This document shows, in pieces, positions 32,339 through 41,431 of a stretch of 64,000 bases of DNA. Below the pieces are notes generated by a model. The model did not search any database. It saw only the letters and a program-made list of their open reading frames with translations, and was not told the DNA's origin. The stretch covers positions 1,798,001-1,862,000 of the forward strand of contig NZ_JADOUF010000001.1 of NCBI RefSeq assembly GCF_015751905.1. Reading direction: 5' to 3'. A program made the position numbers and the translations under genes. Each line of letters begins with the position of its first letter. Position 1 is the stretch's first letter. Origin of the DNA: Longispora fulva (lineage in GTDB: Bacteria > Actinomycetota > Actinomycetes > Mycobacteriales > Micromonosporaceae).

Positions 32339-32852
32339 CTCCGAGGGCACGGCGCGGCGCATCACCTATTACGGCGAGGCCGTCCTACACAAGCCCTGCC
32401 AGCCCGTGACCGAGTTCAACTCCGAGCTCAAGGCCCTGATCGAGGACATGTTCGCCAGCATGTACGAGGCGAACGGGGTGGGCCTTGCGGCCAACCAGAT
32501 CGGGGTGGACGCGAGGGTGTTTGTCGTCGACTGCCCCGACGCGTCCGAGGAACACGTCGTCGCGCACATCGTCAACCCGGTGCTGGAGCTCCCGCCGCCG
32601 CCGCGCGAGCTGGTCACCGAGGGCGAGGGTTGCCTGTCGGTGCCGGGCCAGTACGCGGAGCTGGGCCGCCCCGGCGTGGCCACGGTCACAGGTTTCGACA
32701 TGGACGGCAAGCCGATCACGATCGTCGGCACGGGCCTGCTGGCCCGCTGTCTGCAGCACGAGGTGGACCACCTCGACGGCACCTTGTACGTGGACCGCCT
32801 GCCGGCGGCGCAGCGCAAGGAAATCCTCGCCGCCGCCGGTCTGGGCAACTAG
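32331..32852 (+). CDS. def: Peptide deformylase
   Basis: The 173-residue product removes the formyl group from nascent N-terminal formylmethionine. All three metal-site motifs are present: [20 protein letters not shown] (Cys ligand) and [10 protein letters not shown] (two His ligands and catalytic Glu). ATG 32331 is used; no ribosome site is seen and an AT-rich -10 box lies 8 nt upstream, so initiation is near-leaderless. tsaD begins one base after its stop, so the two are co-transcribed. Confidence 0.95.
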   Translation: MTNSEGTARRITYYGEAVLHKPCQPVTEFNSELKALIEDMFASMYEANGVGLAANQIGVDARVFVVDCPDASEEHVVAHIVNPVLELPPPPRELVTEGEGCLSVPGQYAELGRPGVATVTGFDMDGKPITIVGTGLLARCLQHEVDHLDGTLYVDRLPAAQRKEILAAAGLGN

Positions 32853-32853
32853 G

Positions 32854-33891
32854 GTGCCGCTGATCCTGGGCATCGAGACGTCCTGCGACGAGACGGGCGC
32901 CGGCCTGGTCCGTGACGGGGTGCTCCTCGGTGACGCCCTGGCGTCCAGCGTCGACGAGCACGCCCGGTTCGGCGGGGTGGTGCCGGAGATCGCGGCGCGC
33001 GCGCACCTGGAGGCGGTGCGCCCCATCGTGCAGCGCGCGGTGGACGCGGCCGGGGTGCGTTTCGCCGACATCGACGCGGTGGCGGTGACGGCCGGGCCGG
33101 GGCTGGCGACGGCCGTGCAGGTCGGGCTGGCGGCGGGCAAGGCGTACGCGCTGGCGCTGGGGGTGCCGCTGTACGGGGTGCACCACCTCGCCGGGCACGC
33201 CGCCGTGGACGTGCTCGAACACGGGCCGCTACCGGCGAGGTGCGTGGCGTTGATCGTGTCGGGTGGGCACACGTCGATCCTGCTGCTGGGCGACCTGGCG
33301 CGTGATCCGATCGTGCACCTCGGTGACACGGTCGACGACGCGGCCGGGGAGGCGTTCGACAAGGTGGCGCGCCTTTTGGGCCTGCCGTACCCGGGTGGGC
33401 CGGTCATCGACCGCATCGCCCGCGACGGCGATCCGGCGGCGATCGACTTCCCGCGGCCGATGACCGGTCCGAAGGATCCGCCGTACGGGTTCTCCTTCTC
33501 CGGGCTCAAGACGGCCGTGGCCCGCTGGGTGGAGCGGCACGAGGGCCCGCTGCCGGTGGCGGACGTGGCGGCCAGTTTCCAGGAGGCCGTGGCCGACACG
33601 TTGACCCGCAAGGCGTTGCGGGCGTGCGCGGAGCACGGCGCGGACACGCTGCTGATGGTCGGCGGGGTGGCGGCCAACAGCCGGGTTCGGGCCCTGGCCG
33701 AGGAGCGTTGCCGGGCCGCCGGGGTCACGTTGCGGGTCCCGTCGATCCGGCTGTGCACGGACAACGGGGCCATGATCGCCGCCGTCGGGGACCTGGTGGT
33801 GCGGGCCGGCGCGCCGGCGGCCGACCTGTCGTTGGGGGCGCAGCCGTCGGCGGTGCTGACCGGGGCCCTGGTCACCGGGCCGTGGCGCTGA
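32854..33891 (+). CDS. tsaD: tRNA N6-threonylcarbamoyladenosine transferase subunit TsaD
   Basis: The 345-residue product is an ASKHA-fold protein of the Kae1/TsaD family. It opens [14 protein letters not shown], has the metal-binding HHLAGHAA motif, the nucleotide loop IVSGGHTSI and the [10 protein letters not shown] and [10 protein letters not shown] segments. With TsaB, TsaE and TsaC it makes the t6A37 modification of ANN-decoding tRNAs. GTG 32854 lies one base after the def stop, and the last 20 nt overlap the convergent GNAT gene. Confidence 0.96.
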   Translation: MPLILGIETSCDETGAGLVRDGVLLGDALASSVDEHARFGGVVPEIAARAHLEAVRPIVQRAVDAAGVRFADIDAVAVTAGPGLATAVQVGLAAGKAYALALGVPLYGVHHLAGHAAVDVLEHGPLPARCVALIVSGGHTSILLLGDLARDPIVHLGDTVDDAAGEAFDKVARLLGLPYPGGPVIDRIARDGDPAAIDFPRPMTGPKDPPYGFSFSGLKTAVARWVERHEGPLPVADVAASFQEAVADTLTRKALRACAEHGADTLLMVGGVAANSRVRALAEERCRAAGVTLRVPSIRLCTDNGAMIAAVGDLVVRAGAPAADLSLGAQPSAVLTGALVTGPWR

Positions 33892-34663
33892 CCTCCTGGT
33901 AATCGGAGACGGTGACGAATCCGAGACGTTCGTAGAGGCCGACGGCCGCGGTGTTGTCGGCCTTCACGTTGAGTCCGATGTGCTCGACGGTCTCCCGCAG
34001 CCGGGTGCACAGCGCGGACACGGCGACGGCCGCCAGGCCCTGGCCCCGCACCTCGGGCAGGGTGGTGACGTTGCCGATCGCGGCGATCCTGCGGGTGGTC
34101 GAGCGCACGTGCAGGCCGGCGACGGCGACGAGCCGGCCGTCGCGGCGGATCCCGGTGTAGTCGCCGGCGTCGAGCATCCGGGCGTCGAACGAGTTGTCCG
34201 GGTACGCCGCCGCGTACAGTTCCCGCAGGTCGGCGAGGTCCGCGCGGGTGAGCGTGACGGTGGGCTCCCCGGTGACGGGGGCGAAGTTCTCCAGAGCCAT
34301 CTTCCGGTGTACGCCGTGGTCGACGACCTTGTAGTCGTTGTCCAGCACGTCCTGGGCGCCGCCGGTGACGTGCGCGTAGAAGCTGCGGGGCAGCACGGGC
34401 AGCAGCTCGGTGACGAGGGCGCGTAGTTCCGCCGCCCGGTCGGGTCGGCTCAGCGCCAGCAGGATCGGGCCGAACTCCGCCCCCGTGTAGAGCAGGGCCA
34501 CGCTGTGGCCGCCGCGCAGCCGGTACCAGGTGGTGTAGGGCCAGAAGTGGTCGTCGAGGTCGCCGAGCTCGTAGGCGTGCAACGCCGGATCTGCGGCGAA
34601 AGTGGCGGCGAGGTCTGCGCGGTCGTGCACGGTCGTCAACAGCATTGGATCATCCTGACGCAT
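33872..34663 (-). CDS. GNAT-family acetyltransferase
   Basis: The product of about 263 residues has a C-terminal GNAT core. [27 protein letters not shown] gives the acetyl-CoA pyrophosphate loop (motif A, RGQGLA), and [19 protein letters not shown] is motif B. The N-terminal half is a degenerate GNAT-like region of the type seen in double-domain acetyltransferases. The acceptor is unknown. The start may be ATG 34663 or ATG 34645, the latter with AGGA 6 nt upstream. It is divergent from the cyclopropane synthase-like gene and overlaps the tsaD 3' end by 20 nt. Confidence 0.85.
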   Translation of the reverse strand: MRQDDPMLLTTVHDRADLAATFAADPALHAYELGDLDDHFWPYTTWYRLRGGHSVALLYTGAEFGPILLALSRPDRAAELRALVTELLPVLPRSFYAHVTGGAQDVLDNDYKVVDHGVHRKMALENFAPVTGEPTVTLTRADLADLRELYAAAYPDNSFDARMLDAGDYTGIRRDGRLVAVAGLHVRSTTRRIAAIGNVTTLPEVRGQGLAAVAVSALCTRLRETVEHIGLNVKADNTAAVGLYERLGFVTVSDYQEVSATAR

Positions 34664-34678
34664 CGCTTCATCCCCGCT

Positions 34679-34705
34679 AGTCTGGGTATGACTCACGGAG
34701 AGGGG
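34679..34705 (+). promoter_or_regulatory. -10 box and ribosome site of the cfa-like gene
   Basis: TAGTCT (34679-34684) sets transcription near 34691. GGAGAGGGG (34697-34705) lies 6 nt before GTG 34712. This favours GTG 34712 over the in-frame ATG 34688. Confidence 0.55.
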
Positions 34706-34711
34706 CGGACT

Positions 34712-35962
34712 GTGACTGTTGCCGACCGGCTGCTGCGCATGTTCACGCTACTGCTGGGAGAGGGCCCGCCGTTGCGGGTCCGCGGGTGGGATGGTTCGAC
34801 GGCCGGGCCTCCGGACGCCCCCGTCGTCGACATCCGGTCCCGGCAGGCCATCAGAAGACTCGTCCACGAACCCAACCAGCTCGGCCTGGGCCGCGCGTAC
34901 GTGGCCGGCGAACTCGACGTCGAAGGCGACATCTACGACGTCCTGGACACCCTGTCGGTGATCAGCGGCCGGCAGGTCGGGGCCGTGGACAAGGCCTCCC
35001 TCCTCAAGGAGGCCACCCTCCTCGGGGCGATCGGCAAGGAACCGGCCCCGCCCCCGGAGGAGATCCACCTCGCGGGCGCCAAGCACAGCCGCGACCGCGA
35101 CAAGGCCGCCATCAGTTCCCACTACGACGCCGGCAACGAGTTCTACCGCCTCCTGCTGGGCCCGTCGATGGTGTACTCGTGCGCCTACTGGGCCGGCCCC
35201 GACTCCAGCCTGGAGGAGGCCCAGCGCGACAAGTTGGCGCTGATCTGCAAGAAACTCGACCTGGGCCCCGACTCCCGACTCCTCGACGTCGGCTGCGGCT
35301 GGGGCTCACTCGCCCTGCACGCGGCCCGCGAACACGGCACCCGCGTCGTCGGCGTCACCCTGTCCGTCGAGCAGCTCGACCTCGCCAGGGCCCGCGCCGC
35401 CGAGGCCGGGCTCAGCGACCGGGTCGAGTTCCGGCTGCAGGACTACCGCGACGTCACCGACGGCCCGTTCGACGCCATCTCCAGCGTCGGCATGGCCGAA
35501 CACGTCGGCGACGAGATGTACACCGCCTACTGCGCGCGCCTCTACGACCTGCTGCGGCCCGGCGGCCGGCTCCTCAACCACCAGATCTCCCGGCACCCGA
35601 GCCACCCGCCGAGCAACCCGTCGTTCATCGCCTCGTTCGTGTTCCCCGACGGGGACCTGGCCCCCATCGGCACCACCGTCGACCTGATCGAGGGCGCCGG
35701 GTTCGAGGTCCACGACACCCAGTCCCTCCGCGAGCACTACACCACCACCCTGCGGGCCTGGTCGGCGAACCTGGACGCCGCCTGGGACCGGGCCGTCAAA
35801 CTCACCGGCGAGGGCCGCGCCCGGGTGTGGCGGCTGTACATGGCCGCCACCGCCCTGTCGTTCCGCTACGGCCAGATCGGCGTCCACCAGGTCCTCGCCG
35901 TCAAACGCGGCCCCGGCGGCGCCAGCGGCATGCCCGCCACCCGGAAGGCCTGGCTTGGGTGA
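34712..35962 (+). CDS. Cyclopropane-fatty-acyl-phospholipid synthase family methyltransferase
   Basis: The 416-residue product has an N-terminal lipid-binding region (about 1-120) and a class I methyltransferase core. The core includes SSHYDAGNEFYRLLLGPSMVYSCAY, motif I LLDVGCGWGSLALHAA, the GVTLSVEQ segment, SSVGMAEHVGDEMY, FVFPDGDL and HYTTTLRAW. In place of the more usual SVGMFEHVG it has Ala for Phe. The family adds a methylene or methyl group from SAM to unsaturated phospholipid acyl chains. The start is chosen from the promoter and ribosome site upstream. It overlaps the phosphatase gene by 8 nt. Confidence 0.9.
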   Translation: MTVADRLLRMFTLLLGEGPPLRVRGWDGSTAGPPDAPVVDIRSRQAIRRLVHEPNQLGLGRAYVAGELDVEGDIYDVLDTLSVISGRQVGAVDKASLLKEATLLGAIGKEPAPPPEEIHLAGAKHSRDRDKAAISSHYDAGNEFYRLLLGPSMVYSCAYWAGPDSSLEEAQRDKLALICKKLDLGPDSRLLDVGCGWGSLALHAAREHGTRVVGVTLSVEQLDLARARAAEAGLSDRVEFRLQDYRDVTDGPFDAISSVGMAEHVGDEMYTAYCARLYDLLRPGGRLLNHQISRHPSHPPSNPSFIASFVFPDGDLAPIGTTVDLIEGAGFEVHDTQSLREHYTTTLRAWSANLDAAWDRAVKLTGEGRARVWRLYMAATALSFRYGQIGVHQVLAVKRGPGGASGMPATRKAWLG

Positions 35963-36527
35963 CATCGTGCTCCTGCGGCATGGCGAGACCGCCTGGAGCC
36001 TCGCCGGCCGGCACACGTCCACCACGGACCTGCCGTTGACGGCACGCGGCGAGGAGCAGGCGGCACTCGTGGCGCCCGCCCTCGCCGGGTGGCGCTTCGC
36101 CGCCGTGTGGGTGTCACCGCGGCTGCGCGCGCACCGCAGCGCCCACCTCGCCGGCCTGACCCCGACCGCGGTGGAACCCGACCTCGCCGAATGGGACTAC
36201 GGCGACTACGAGGGCGTCACCACCGCCGACATCCGCGCGGCACGCCCCGGCTGGGACCTGTGGCGCGACGGCTGCCCCGGCGGGGAGTCCCCCAAGGAGG
36301 TGGGCGCGCGCCTCGACCGGGTCCTGGAGCGGGCCCGGCCGCTGCTCGCCGACGGGGACGTCGCGTTCGTGGCGCACGGGCACAGCCTGCGGGTGTGCGG
36401 GGCGCGGTGGATCGACCTGCCGCCGTCGGGGGGCGCGTCGCTGCGGTTGGACACGTCGACGCTGTCGGTCCTCGGGTACGAGCGCGACACGCCGGTGTTG
36501 TTGCGGTGGAACGCGCCGGTGGGGTGA
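35955..36527 (+). CDS. Histidine phosphatase (phosphoglycerate-mutase-like)
   Basis: The 190-residue product has the catalytic LRHGETAWS at its N terminus, SPRLRAHRSAHLAGL as the second Arg region, the acid Glu in LAEWDYGDYEG and the second His in VAHGHSLRV. The family cleaves small phosphate esters. It overlaps the cyclopropane synthase-like gene by 8 nt. The start is unusual: TTG 35955 gives MGDIVLLRHGE, and an internal GTG at 35967 would leave almost no residues before the catalytic site. A very long hairpin follows the stop. Confidence 0.88.
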   Translation: MGDIVLLRHGETAWSLAGRHTSTTDLPLTARGEEQAALVAPALAGWRFAAVWVSPRLRAHRSAHLAGLTPTAVEPDLAEWDYGDYEGVTTADIRAARPGWDLWRDGCPGGESPKEVGARLDRVLERARPLLADGDVAFVAHGHSLRVCGARWIDLPPSGGASLRLDTSTLSVLGYERDTPVLLRWNAPVG

Positions 36528-36530
36528 CAC

Positions 36531-36589
36531 CGCGCCGGGTGGCCCGAGCCCAAGCCCCGCCGGGGTTTGCGCTCGGGCCACCCGGCGCG
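36531..36589. terminator. Very long, near-perfect bidirectional hairpin
   Basis: Outer arms of 19 bp (36531-36549 with 36571-36589) are perfect and start CGCGCCGGGTGGCCCGAGC. Inside, an 8-bp stem (36551-36558 with 36562-36569) continues after a single C-C mismatch, ending in a 3-nt loop. It starts 4 nt after the phosphatase stop and faces the convergent gluconokinase gene. A bidirectional terminator is the simplest reading. Confidence 0.75.
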
Positions 36590-36648
36590 GGCGGGGGCCG
36601 TCATGGGGCTGGGGTGGCCCCCGGCCGTCGGGTCGCCAGGCCGGGCGG

Positions 36649-37152
36649 TCAGGTGAGGCCGGCGACGATCCGGTCGACGATCTCATCGGGCGTGCCGTGC
36701 AGATCCACGACGAGCGGGTCCTCGTCGGCGCCGGGTTCCTCCAGGTCCGCGAACTGGCTGGCCAGGAGCTTGTCGGGAAAGAAGTGCCCGTGCCGGGCCA
36801 GCAGCCGCGCGGCGATGAGGTCATGGTTGCCGCGCAGGTACACCAGCGCCACCTGCGGGCGGCCGGCGCGCAGCAGGTCGCGGTAGGAACGCTTCAACGC
36901 CGAACACGTCACCACCGCCGGTTCGCCGGCCGCCCGGCGCGCGTCCATCCAGGCGGCGATCGCCTCCAGCCACGGCCACCGGTCGGTGTCGGTCAGTGGC
37001 TCCCCGGCCGCCATCCTCGCCACGTTCGCCGCCGGGTGGAAGTCGTCGGCCTCCGCGTAGCGCCACCGCAGCCGGCCGGCGAGCATCGCCCCCACCGTCG
37101 TCTTCCCGCTCCCGGACACCCCCATGACCAGCAGCAGCGTGTCGTTACCCAT
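36649..37152 (-). CDS. gntK: Gluconokinase
   Basis: The 167-residue product has the P-loop GVSGSGKTTVG, the ADDFHPAANVARM segment that binds gluconate, PLTDTDRWPWL and VTCSALKRSYRDLLR, all diagnostic for GntK. It phosphorylates gluconate to 6-phosphogluconate with ATP, feeding the pentose phosphate pathway. TAGGGT and a 6-nt spacer precede ATG 37152, so the mRNA is leaderless. No gluconate transporter or regulator lies next to it. Confidence 0.95.
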   Translation of the reverse strand: MGNDTLLLVMGVSGSGKTTVGAMLAGRLRWRYAEADDFHPAANVARMAAGEPLTDTDRWPWLEAIAAWMDARRAAGEPAVVTCSALKRSYRDLLRAGRPQVALVYLRGNHDLIAARLLARHGHFFPDKLLASQFADLEEPGADEDPLVVDLHGTPDEIVDRIVAGLT

Positions 37153-37226
37153 CTGTTCACCCTAGCCGGGCGCCGTTACCGTGGAGTTCGGCGGAAAATG
37201 TCGGTGCCCCGGGTGAGGATGGGGGG

Positions 37227-37988
37227 ATGGCAGACACCTTCCCGCCGGGCGCCCCCAACTGGGCGGACCTCGGCAGCACAGACGTACCCGGCGCCGTCGC
37301 TTTCTACACCACCCTGTTCGGCTGGACGGCTGAGGACATGGGCCCGGAGGCCGGCGGTTATCACGTACTGCGCCTCGACGGCGCGCAGGTCGGCGGCCTG
37401 GGCCCCGCCACCGACCCGACCCGCGGCACGTCGTGGGTGGTGTATTTCGCCACCGACGACGTCGACGCGACCTCCGCGAAGGTCGCCTCCGCCGGCGGCA
37501 CCGTCGTCGTCGAGCCGATGGACGTGATGGACCTGGGCCGTATGGCCGTGTACACCGACCCGGCGGGGGCGTACTTCTCGGCGTGGCAGCCGGGCACCCA
37601 CCGCGGCTGGGAGGCCACGGCCGTGGCCGGCGCCGTCGGCTGGTCGGAGCTGTCCACCACGGACCTCGACGGGGTGAAGCCCTTCTACGCCGCGGTCCTG
37701 CCCGTGTCCCTGCGCGACATCGGCGACGACGTGACGCAGATGCCCTACACCCTCCTGGAGGTCGGCGGCCAGGCCGTCGCCGGGGCCATGGGCAGCGCCG
37801 ACGGCACGTCACGCTGGGGCGTGTACTTCAACGTCGACGACGTCGACGCCACCGCCGACGCCGCAGTCGCCGCCGGGGCCACGGAGTTGTTCCGGCAGGA
37901 CTCCCCCGCCGGCCGGATGGCCGGGCTCGTCGACCCGCAGGGCGGCGTGTTCTCGATCATCACCCCGGATCCGGACTTCCGGCCGTAG
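37227..37988 (+). CDS. Double VOC-domain protein (CFP30/Rv0577-like)
   Basis: The 253-residue product holds two tandem VOC modules. NWADLGSTDVPGAVAFYTTLFGW opens the first and WSELSTTDLDGVKPFYAAVL the second. Each ends in a DPAGAYFSAWQ or DPQGGVFSI strand. This layout matches the actinobacterial protein family of mycobacterial CFP30B (Rv0577), secreted or cell-associated in that genus. The expected metal-ligand Glu at the module ends is replaced by other residues, so catalysis is uncertain. ATG 37227 follows GAGGAT plus a 6-nt spacer. Confidence 0.85.
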   Translation: MADTFPPGAPNWADLGSTDVPGAVAFYTTLFGWTAEDMGPEAGGYHVLRLDGAQVGGLGPATDPTRGTSWVVYFATDDVDATSAKVASAGGTVVVEPMDVMDLGRMAVYTDPAGAYFSAWQPGTHRGWEATAVAGAVGWSELSTTDLDGVKPFYAAVLPVSLRDIGDDVTQMPYTLLEVGGQAVAGAMGSADGTSRWGVYFNVDDVDATADAAVAAGATELFRQDSPAGRMAGLVDPQGGVFSIITPDPDFRP

Positions 37989-37991
37989 ACC

Positions 37992-38028
37992 GTGCGGGGG
38001 TGGACAGGTCGACTGTCCGCCCCCGCAC
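37992..38028 (+). terminator. Terminator of the double VOC gene
   Basis: A 16-bp stem (GTGCGGGGGTGGACAG with its complement, one G-T pair) and a 5-nt loop lie just after the stop. A T6 run occurs 15 nt further on. Confidence 0.7.
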
Positions 38029-38151
38029 GCGGCCGTCCGGACCATTTTTTCCGAGGCCGGCCGTTCTCGGACGCGGGCGGGTCGGGACGCGGCGATCGCG
38101 GTCGGCGGCGCCATAGCCTGCCTCCGGTGAGCGGAACGGGGGCGGCCTGAC

Positions 38152-38441
38152 CGGTGCCGCCGCCCGGCCGACCAGCGCGGCCCGCTGCCGCAACAGGCCC
38201 GTGGCGGCTGGGTCGCCGGCCCCGGCCCGCGCGAGCAACGCCGGCAGGTCCCCCGGACCCGGCCACCGCCGTGCCCTCGGCCGCGGCGGCCTGCGAGCAG
38301 CCCACCCTGCCGCACACGCACGTTCGCTCGTCCAGCGGTAGATGCCCGACCACGCCGTCCGCGGAGCCCGGACCGTGGTGCGCGGGCACCCGCGGTCACG
38401 ATCGCCGCGTCCACCACGTTGCCGACGAACAGGTGCACCAG
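38152..38441 (-). pseudogene. ROK-family gene remnant, two frameshifts
   Basis: On the minus strand, pieces of one ROK protein (NagC/XylR-type sugar kinase or repressor) lie in three frames in the correct order. First is LVHLFVGNVVDAAIVTAG (about 38441-38388). Next comes HHGPGSADGVVGHLPLDERT followed by CVCGRVGCSQAAAAEGTAV (about 38380-38250); GHLPLD and CxCGxxGC are the ROK zinc motif. Last is LPALLARAGAGDPAATGLLR with QRAALVGRAAA (about 38245-38152). The N-terminal DNA-binding or phosphate-binding half and the C terminus are missing. No start codon serves the pieces. It fills most of the 560-nt stretch from 38029 to 38590, which otherwise holds no gene. Confidence 0.75.
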
Positions 38442-38590
38442 ACTGCCCGTGGCGCGCGTCGGGCCACCGACCGCCGGTGGTATGACCACAATGACATCTA
38501 CCTGTCTCGATATATGCTCGCTAGCCTTCCCTCACCCCGGAGGCGGCGGGCGCCCGCCACCTCCTTCCCCTCCAGGAGGAGCACACGAAC

Positions 38591-40048
38591 ATGAAACGCA
38601 CACGCACGACCATGGCCGTGGTGGCCATGACGGCGGGAGTCGTCTCCGCCATGAACCTCCCGGCGCTCGCCGGCCCCGCACCCCTCACCGGGCCGTCCAG
38701 CTCCATCGCACCCGAGGTGTACGGCGCGGTCCAACGCGACCTGGGCATCAGCCCCGACCAGGTGGCCGCACGCTTCCGCCTCGAGGAGCAGGCCTCCCGG
38801 ATCGAACCCGTGCTCCGCCGCCAACTCGGCCCCGACTTCGGCGGCGGCTTCCTCACCCCCGACGGCACCGCCTACCACGTCGGCGTCCTCGACGACGCCG
38901 GCGCAGCCAAAGCCCGCGCGCTCGGGGCGCGACCGGTCACCGTGACCCGCACCGAACAGCAGCTCGACGCGATCCGCGACCGGCTCGGCACGCTCCTGCA
39001 CGACACCGACGTGCCGTACTGGTACACCGACGTCACCACCAACACCGTCGTCGTCAAGGCGCACCCCGCGGCGGTGGCGCGGACCCGGGCACTGATCACG
39101 ACCGCCGGCGTGGAGGCCTTGGCGGTCAGGGTCGTGGAGACCACCGAAGCCCCCCGGCCGCTGATCGACGTGGTGGGCGGCAACGCGTACTACATCGGCT
39201 CCGGCACCCGCTGCTCCGTCGGCTTCTCGGTCACCACGGGCTTCGTCACCGCCGGGCACTGCGGCCGGCCCGGCTCGACGACCAGCCAGCCGAGCGGCAC
39301 GTTCCAGGGCTCCTCGTTCCCCGGCAACGACTACGCCTGGGTACGCGTCGCGGCGGGCAACACGCCCCGCGGCCTGGTCAACAACTACAACGGTGGAGCC
39401 GTCAGCGTCGCCGGCTCCGCCGAGGCCCCCGTCGGCTCCTCGATCTGCCGGTCAGGGTCGACGACCGGCTGGCACTGCGGGACCATCCAGGCCCGCAACG
39501 CGTCGGTCACCTACCCCGAGGGCACCATCTACGGCCTGATCCAGACGAACGTGTGCGCCGAACCCGGCGACTCGGGCGGCTCGGCGATCACCGGCAGCCA
39601 GGCCCAGGGCGTCACCTCGGGCGGATCGGGCAACTGCAGGTCCGGCGGCACGACGTTCTTCCAACCCGTCAACGAGATCCTGCAGACCTACGGCCTGACC
39701 CTCCTCACGTCCGGCCCCCAGCCGACACCGACCAGCGGTCCCGGCGGCTGCACCGGCTACAGCGGCACCGTGCCCGCCGGGGGCAGCGTCGTGGAACCGA
39801 ACGACAGCTACTACCAGTCCACGGAGGCCGGCACCCACTCCAGCTGCCTGCGCGGCCCCGCCGGCACCGACTTCGACCTCGCACTGCAGAAGTGGACCGG
39901 GAACGCGTGGTCGCAGGTCGCGATCTCCGACAGCCCGTCCAACGCCGAGCAGATCACCTACCGGGGCACCGCCGGCTACTACCGGTACGTGGTCACGGCC
40001 TACGCGGGGTCAGGCTCCTACACCATGAGCATCACCAGGCCCGCGTAA
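38591..40048 (+). CDS. Secreted streptogrisin-type serine protease with PPC-like C-terminal domain
   Basis: The 485-residue preproprotein has a signal peptide (about 1-27), a pro-region (about 30-190) and an S1E protease domain (about 191-370). The triad is His223 (TAGHC), Asp247 (NDYAW) and Ser328 (GDSGGS). A Pro/Thr-rich linker (about 374-388) leads to a C-terminal beta-domain of the pre-peptidase type. Family members are alkaline proteases autoprocessed after export and folded with help of the pro-region. CCAGGAGGAG precedes ATG 38591. A terminator follows. It is the first of three consecutive secreted-protein genes. Confidence 0.95.
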   Translation: MKRTRTTMAVVAMTAGVVSAMNLPALAGPAPLTGPSSSIAPEVYGAVQRDLGISPDQVAARFRLEEQASRIEPVLRRQLGPDFGGGFLTPDGTAYHVGVLDDAGAAKARALGARPVTVTRTEQQLDAIRDRLGTLLHDTDVPYWYTDVTTNTVVVKAHPAAVARTRALITTAGVEALAVRVVETTEAPRPLIDVVGGNAYYIGSGTRCSVGFSVTTGFVTAGHCGRPGSTTSQPSGTFQGSSFPGNDYAWVRVAAGNTPRGLVNNYNGGAVSVAGSAEAPVGSSICRSGSTTGWHCGTIQARNASVTYPEGTIYGLIQTNVCAEPGDSGGSAITGSQAQGVTSGGSGNCRSGGTTFFQPVNEILQTYGLTLLTSGPQPTPTSGPGGCTGYSGTVPAGGSVVEPNDSYYQSTEAGTHSSCLRGPAGTDFDLALQKWTGNAWSQVAISDSPSNAEQITYRGTAGYYRYVVTAYAGSGSYTMSITRPA

Positions 40049-40054
40049 CGGGCC

Positions 40055-40085
40055 GGCCGCGGCCCCTCTCCCAGGGGCCGCGGCC
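40055..40085 (+). terminator. Terminator of the protease gene
   Basis: Perfect 13-bp arms (GGCCGCGGCCCCT and its complement) with a 5-nt loop begin 6 nt after the stop. Confidence 0.75.
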
Positions 40086-40273
40086 ACCCTCGCGGGTGTG
40101 AGACCGCCTCACCTGGCCGACCATCCGCAGCGCCCCGCGACAGGCCCCGGGCGGAGCCGACCGTCGCGCACCGTTCGTCCGGCGTGCACCCCGGCGCGGG
40201 CCCCCCGCGGTCTCCGGGGTGCACGATTGCTCCTCTTCGCCCCGCCCGGGGTGGCGAACACGGGGGAAACACT

Positions 40274-41341
40274 GTGAAGCTCCCACACAGGACGCTGGTC
40301 CCGCTCCTGGCGGCGGTCCTGGCCACCGCGACAGGTACGCCCGCGGCGGCCGATCCGGCCACCGGCACCTACGCCACGCTCGCCGGCCTCGGTTCCGCCA
40401 CCACCGACCACGTGCAGAACGCGCTGGCCGGCACGATCGGGGGCGGGTGGCTGGCGACCTGGAACGCCCGGTACGGCTCCGACACGATCCAGACCCGCGC
40501 CACCGGGTGCGAGTTCCCCAGGCCCAGGACCCCGGCCGACGCGCGCCTGGCGCTGCGGGCGTCGCACGAGGGCCGGTTCGGGGCCCGCTACCGGGGCCTT
40601 GACATCACGGGGTGCGTGGACTTCGTCGGCGCGGCGGCCTACGACCCCGACGTGCCGGCGTTTCCGGCCCCGGCGCGCACCCTGACCTACGTCCCGTTCG
40701 GGGTGGACGCGCTCAGCTACGCGGTCTCCAACCACAGCGACCTGCCGGACAACCTGACCTTCGTCCAGCTCCAGCGCATCTACCGCTGCCTGACGAGCGC
40801 CGTCGGCGGGGTCGCGGTCACCCCGCTGCTGACCCCGCCGGGTAGCGACACCCGGACCGTCTGGCTCGAACGGATGGGCGTCAGCGAGGCCGACCTGGCC
40901 GCCGGGGACTACCCCTGCCTGGGTCGGACCATCGAGGAGCACGACGCCGTGCCGCTGGCCGGGCACGTCGACCACCTGATGCCGTTCGCCGCGAGCCAGT
41001 GGATCGCCCAGCAGAACGCGGCGGCCCTGCTGGCGGAGACCGGGGTGGTCATCTCCGACCGCCGGGCCGGTGCGGTCCTCGGCCGGGTGGACGGCAGGTC
41101 CCCGGTGTCCGCGGCGGGCACCCAGGACCTCGGCTTCCAGCCCCGCCTCCAGCACGACGTCTACACCGTGGTGCCGTCCGACCTGCTGGACTCTCCGTAC
41201 GTCTCCCACATGTTCGTCGGGCCCAACGCGGCCGTCTGCGAAGAGTGGGCGTTGATCCGCAAGCTCGGCTTCGGTTTCCGGTACACCACCGTGGACGCGA
41301 CGCACCAGGGCTGTGGGGACGCCGTGCACCAGGGCAACTGA
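40274..41341 (+). CDS. Secreted periplasmic-binding-fold (PstS-like) protein, orphan
   Basis: The 355-residue product has a signal peptide ending near GTPAAADPA, with no lipobox cysteine, so it should be released rather than anchored. The body has the phosphate-binding-protein-like opening TYATLAGLGSATTDHVQNALAG and the LTYVPFGVDALSYAV strand of type II solute-binding folds. Six cysteines (for example in TGCEFP, TGCVDF, YRCLTS, YPCLG, AVCEEW and QGCGD) suggest disulfides. No ABC permease or ATPase is near, so it may bind a ligand without transport. GTG 40274 follows GGGGGA. Confidence 0.8.
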   Translation: MKLPHRTLVPLLAAVLATATGTPAAADPATGTYATLAGLGSATTDHVQNALAGTIGGGWLATWNARYGSDTIQTRATGCEFPRPRTPADARLALRASHEGRFGARYRGLDITGCVDFVGAAAYDPDVPAFPAPARTLTYVPFGVDALSYAVSNHSDLPDNLTFVQLQRIYRCLTSAVGGVAVTPLLTPPGSDTRTVWLERMGVSEADLAAGDYPCLGRTIEEHDAVPLAGHVDHLMPFAASQWIAQQNAAALLAETGVVISDRRAGAVLGRVDGRSPVSAAGTQDLGFQPRLQHDVYTVVPSDLLDSPYVSHMFVGPNAAVCEEWALIRKLGFGFRYTTVDATHQGCGDAVHQGN

Positions 41342-41431
41342 GGCCGGCCACGGGAATTGCACTGATGTTCGCCGGCTCGTGGTGCGATGGGCGCTTCAAA
41401 CCCGGCGTCGACCCAAGTACCATGCGCATCT

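Noticed and set aside
37745-38489. Minus-strand frames of 214 and 226 codons as intact genes
   Set aside because: They are pieces of the frameshifted ROK remnant running on into antisense of the double VOC gene; none gives a whole protein.
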